64,000 nt of DNA from Candidatus Avedoeria danica (GTDB taxonomy: Bacteria; Chloroflexota; Anaerolineae; Epilineales; Epilineaceae), in contig JADJCV010000004.1 in NCBI GenBank assembly GCA_016703025.1, positions 1,677,501 to 1,741,500 on the forward strand, written 5' to 3'. The notes beneath the pieces were generated by a model that was not told the DNA's origin, ran no database searches, and saw only the letters and a program-made list of their open reading frames with translations. The translations under genes were made by a program, and so were the position numbers. Shown piece by piece: positions 61,487 through 64,000 of this stretch. Within the stretch, counting starts at the first letter, position 1, and every line of letters begins with the position of its first letter.

Positions 61487-64000
61487 CTAGCGATAGGTGA
61501 TGTTCACCTGCCAGTCGTTGATCGTCCCCGCATCCCCGCCCACCAGGTCGGTGATGTCCAGCGACCACTGGCCGCCGGGGTCCGTGCCGTCGAACTGGTC
61601 GAGCGCATCCGGCGCGACGCCGGCGCCGCCCGGTGTGACGCGGAGGAAGCCCGACGGCGGGCAGACGCTGCCGATCGGCGCGCCGGCGTCGGAGTCCACG
61701 ATGGCGAACATGTTGTCATCGGCGCCGCAGACCTGGTTCACGATCGTCACACCGATGAGCGCGTTGCTCGAAACATCGATGTTGAGGTCGCTGTTCCAGG
61801 TGTGGTTGATGTCGAGCGTGATGTCGACGTCGGCGATCGTGCAACCGATCTGTGCGCCGACCGACGCGAACGCCGAGGGCGCCGCGCCGCTCGCCGGGAT
61901 GGCGACCGGGCAGTTGTCGCAGGACGCCGTCAACGTGTCCGGGCAGCCGCCGGCCGGGCGGTTGTCCGGGAAGCCGGCGCACAGCGGCAGCGGGCCCATG
62001 AAGCAGTACTCGAACACCGGCTCGCCCTCTTCGTCGTACGTCACGGCGAACGGAATGCCGCGGTCACCCGCCGCCTCGTCGCCCGGCACATCCTCGGAGA
62101 ACTTGCCGCCGCGCCGCTCGATCGACACCGCGCCGAGGCCGACGAGGTTGCGCTCGAACTGCCCGCGGCCGCTGAAGACGTCATGCTCCCAGAACCAGGC
62201 GCTGATGATGGCCGAGCCCTTGAAGCCGTTGTTCACATAGCCCCAGGTCTGGAGGTCGATGTACTCGACCTGCTTCTCGTTCAGCTTCTGGCAGATGTAG
62301 TCCAGCAGGCCGTTCTGGTCGTAGATGTAGATGACCAAGTCCGTGAAGCCCGGCTTGGGCACCACGTTGGCGATCGCGATCTCGCTCGTCAGGCCGGAGC
62401 GGGAGAGGTCCTTCAGCAGGCTCGGGATGGCGATCAGGCCGACGCCGGAGTCCAGGCCGCCGCCCGTGCCGCTGGCGATCTGCCAATCGTAGATCTTGTG
62501 CTCGGGCAGCAGGTTGTAGGCGATCGCCTGCGTCATGCTCGTGCGTGCCGTGTCGGAGTACTTGATCAACGTCGCCACCGCCACGATGTTCGGCGAGAGC
62601 ACGTTCGGCCCGCCCGGCGTGATCCATTCCTGGCTCTCGACGCGCGCGCTGCCCACCCAGTTGCCCGGCAGGTCGGCGACGACCGGCAGGAAGAACGTCT
62701 GGCTGCCGCGCGGGCAGACCCAGTCCACCAGCGTCGTGATGATGTCGCCGCCGCGGTCGAGGAAGTAGACCTTCACCTTGGCCGCCACCACCGCGCTCAG
62801 GTTCTGGACCTGAATGCCGGTGTCCCAGCCCTGGTACTCCGAGTACGTCAGCGGCGCGAACGCCACCTGGTTGCCGGCCGTGTAGGTCGCCAGGTTCGGG
62901 TCGAAGGTGTAGTTGATCTCGCCCGGCTCGCCGACGTACGTCATCAGCGTGTCCTGGACGGTGATGTCCACCACGACGCCCATCTTCTGCGTCGAGCGGA
63001 TCCAGGCCGAGCCCTGGAAGTCCGGGCCGACGCAGTCGTTCGCGTCCAACTGGTACGTCTCGCCCGGCGCCAGCGTCGCGATGTCGCAGATCGAGGCGCG
63101 CAGGCAGTCGTCCAACTGCTTGAACCAGATCTCGAGCGAGCTGCACATCAGCCCGCCGTTCTGGATGTAGATGATGCTGTTCATCCCGGCCTTCGAGGCG
63201 TAGACGAGCGGCACGTAGAAGCTGTAGCCGCCGTACACCTCGTCGTACACGCCGAGGTGGTCGCCGGCGATGCCGTTGTACTTGCTGGTCACGTCGACGC
63301 CCGGCGTCGCGCTGCCGGGGCACGTGCGGTGCACGTCGACGGCCAGCGCACCGCTGCCGCGCGCCAGCGACATGTCGATGCCGTCGAAGAAGAGCCCCTC
63401 GTCGTACGCCTTCTTGAAGCGGCGGTAATCGTCCGCGTCGCCGACGACGTTGAAGAACAGCACCTCGCAGACGTACGAGCCCGTGACGTCATCCTCGGGG
63501 ATCACGTCGATGCCGTCCTCGGTCAGCTGGCGCGCCGAGAGCTTGAAGAGGATGCCGGACTTCGAGCCCGTCGGCACCTGGGCGCCGTACAGGTTCCAGG
63601 TGGTGCCCGGCTTCAGCATGCCGGTGCACTCCACCTTCAGCGGGCCGGCGGCCTGCGGCGGGCAGAAGCCCGGCTCGCCCCACGTCACCAGCGCCGCCAT
63701 CTGGTTCTCGCAGCCGACGTTCTGCACTTCGATCCAGGTCTCGCAGACGTCGTCCTGGCCGAGGAAGTTCAGGATCGGGAGGTGGACCTGACCGCCGAGC
63801 TGGCGGTTCGGGTCGACGGCCGGTCCGAGGTGGAGCACCTCGAGGAACGCGGCTCCGCCTTCGTACGGGCTGTCGAGGACCTCGATCGAAAGCGAGTGGC
63901 TGCCGGAGGGCAGGACGACCGTGCCGTGGCTGAACTGCGCGCTCAGGAACGCCTGGCCCGGATCGTCCTCGTAGATCGTGCAGTCCGGAGCGTCGTTGCC
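61487..64000 (-). CDS. Large secreted protein with C-terminal P (proprotein-convertase) domain, partial
   Basis: The frame is open through the right edge, so the N-terminus is missing (837 codons seen). The body consists of several beta-rich repeats with motifs such as HLPILNFLGQDDVCETWIEV, TGIQVQNLSAVVAAKVKVYF and NSIIYIQNGGLMCSSLEIWF. These are the same 'IQVQN' repeats as in the Thr-rich protein at 36179-38324. The last ~130 residues form a P/homo-B domain: INHTWNSDLNIDVSSNALIG, then PIGSVCPPSG and DPGGQWSLDITDLVGGDAGTINDW. P domains are common on exported peptidases and adhesins. No protease domain is visible in the part present. Confidence 0.85.
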   Translation of the reverse strand, partial: GNDAPDCTIYEDDPGQAFLSAQFSHGTVVLPSGSHSLSIEVLDSPYEGGAAFLEVLHLGPAVDPNRQLGGQVHLPILNFLGQDDVCETWIEVQNVGCENQMAALVTWGEPGFCPPQAAGPLKVECTGMLKPGTTWNLYGAQVPTGSKSGILFKLSARQLTEDGIDVIPEDDVTGSYVCEVLFFNVVGDADDYRRFKKAYDEGLFFDGIDMSLARGSGALAVDVHRTCPGSATPGVDVTSKYNGIAGDHLGVYDEVYGGYSFYVPLVYASKAGMNSIIYIQNGGLMCSSLEIWFKQLDDCLRASICDIATLAPGETYQLDANDCVGPDFQGSAWIRSTQKMGVVVDITVQDTLMTYVGEPGEINYTFDPNLATYTAGNQVAFAPLTYSEYQGWDTGIQVQNLSAVVAAKVKVYFLDRGGDIITTLVDWVCPRGSQTFFLPVVADLPGNWVGSARVESQEWITPGGPNVLSPNIVAVATLIKYSDTARTSMTQAIAYNLLPEHKIYDWQIASGTGGGLDSGVGLIAIPSLLKDLSRSGLTSEIAIANVVPKPGFTDLVIYIYDQNGLLDYICQKLNEKQVEYIDLQTWGYVNNGFKGSAIISAWFWEHDVFSGRGQFERNLVGLGAVSIERRGGKFSEDVPGDEAAGDRGIPFAVTYDEEGEPVFEYCFMGPLPLCAGFPDNRPAGGCPDTLTASCDNCPVAIPASGAAPSAFASVGAQIGCTIADVDITLDINHTWNSDLNIDVSSNALIGVTIVNQVCGADDNMFAIVDSDAGAPIGSVCPPSGFLRVTPGGAGVAPDALDQFDGTDPGGQWSLDITDLVGGDAGTINDWQVNITYR

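Noticed and set aside
1..64000. tRNA or rRNA genes
   Set aside because: No cloverleaf with a GGTTCGAATCC-type T-loop and no rRNA-like conserved stretch was recognised by eye; this is not a substitute for a covariance search.

Overview
The window is 64 kb of GC-rich bacterial chromosome, probably from a Chloroflexota lineage (Anaerolineae/Ardenticatenia-like). This is an inference from the gene mix: secreted proteins with Thr/Pro 'TPTPT' linkers, cohesin/dockerin and Delta-60 modules, a NACHT-FGE fusion, a DUF3494 ice-binding protein and a UDPGP-type UTP-glucose-1-phosphate uridylyltransferase. No rRNA, tRNA or CRISPR array was found. Many genes carry one-base frame breaks, often in G/C homopolymers, so the assembly probably contains residual indels. 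Broken genes here should not automatically be read as decayed.

1-18 kb is housekeeping and metabolism: an ECF sigma factor overlapping a membrane partner, a ferredoxin, folD, rsfS, a tightly overlapping operon olsB-olsA-DinB-TANGO2/NRDE-ATP-grasp (a likely aminolipid operon), an S4 RNA-binding protein coupled to a small heptad-repeat protein, arginine deiminase, a DUF2089/SHOCT-like operon, UTP-glucose-1-phosphate uridylyltransferase, an amino-acid ABC binding protein plus permease, an FHA protein, a HAD hydrolase and a cytochrome P450.

18-42.7 kb is rich in surface and conflict-type genes: three consecutive secreted proteins (Delta-60/dockerin, HExxH protease, cohesin-dockerin-cohesin), a beta-helix surface protein, a NACHT ATPase fused to an FGE-sulfatase domain, three membrane proteins, a DfsB/DUF1706 protein, an ice-binding protein, a Thr-rich surface protein, DoxX, and a lipase (LCAT-like) overlapping a CBS-like/CHAT-protease gene.

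43.0-56.2 kb is a clearly foreign, lower-GC region. The first part (42991-48363) looks like two gene cassettes. Unit 1 holds a zinc-ribbon protein and a fused AAA-ATPase/DUF4435-TOPRIM gene resembling PARIS anti-phage systems; unit 2 holds two HEPN-like proteins. Each unit ends in an attC-like palindromic site finishing in TTAGACGCAGG, and a Xer-type tyrosine recombinase follows. Then come a small membrane protein, a low-GC secreted protein, a frameshifted serine resolvase and a ~4 kb transposon (51865-55861). The transposon has doubled inverted terminal repeats and encodes a tyrosine recombinase, a DDE (TniA/Mu-type) transposase and a TniB/TnsC-like ATPase, all with overlapping starts and stops. 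An IS66-like remnant follows.

56.3-64 kb returns to high GC: a large secreted Thr/Pro-linker protein, a nucleotidyltransferase coupled to a small ORF, a DUF4386 membrane protein and a large secreted protein ending in a proprotein-convertase P domain that runs off the right edge.
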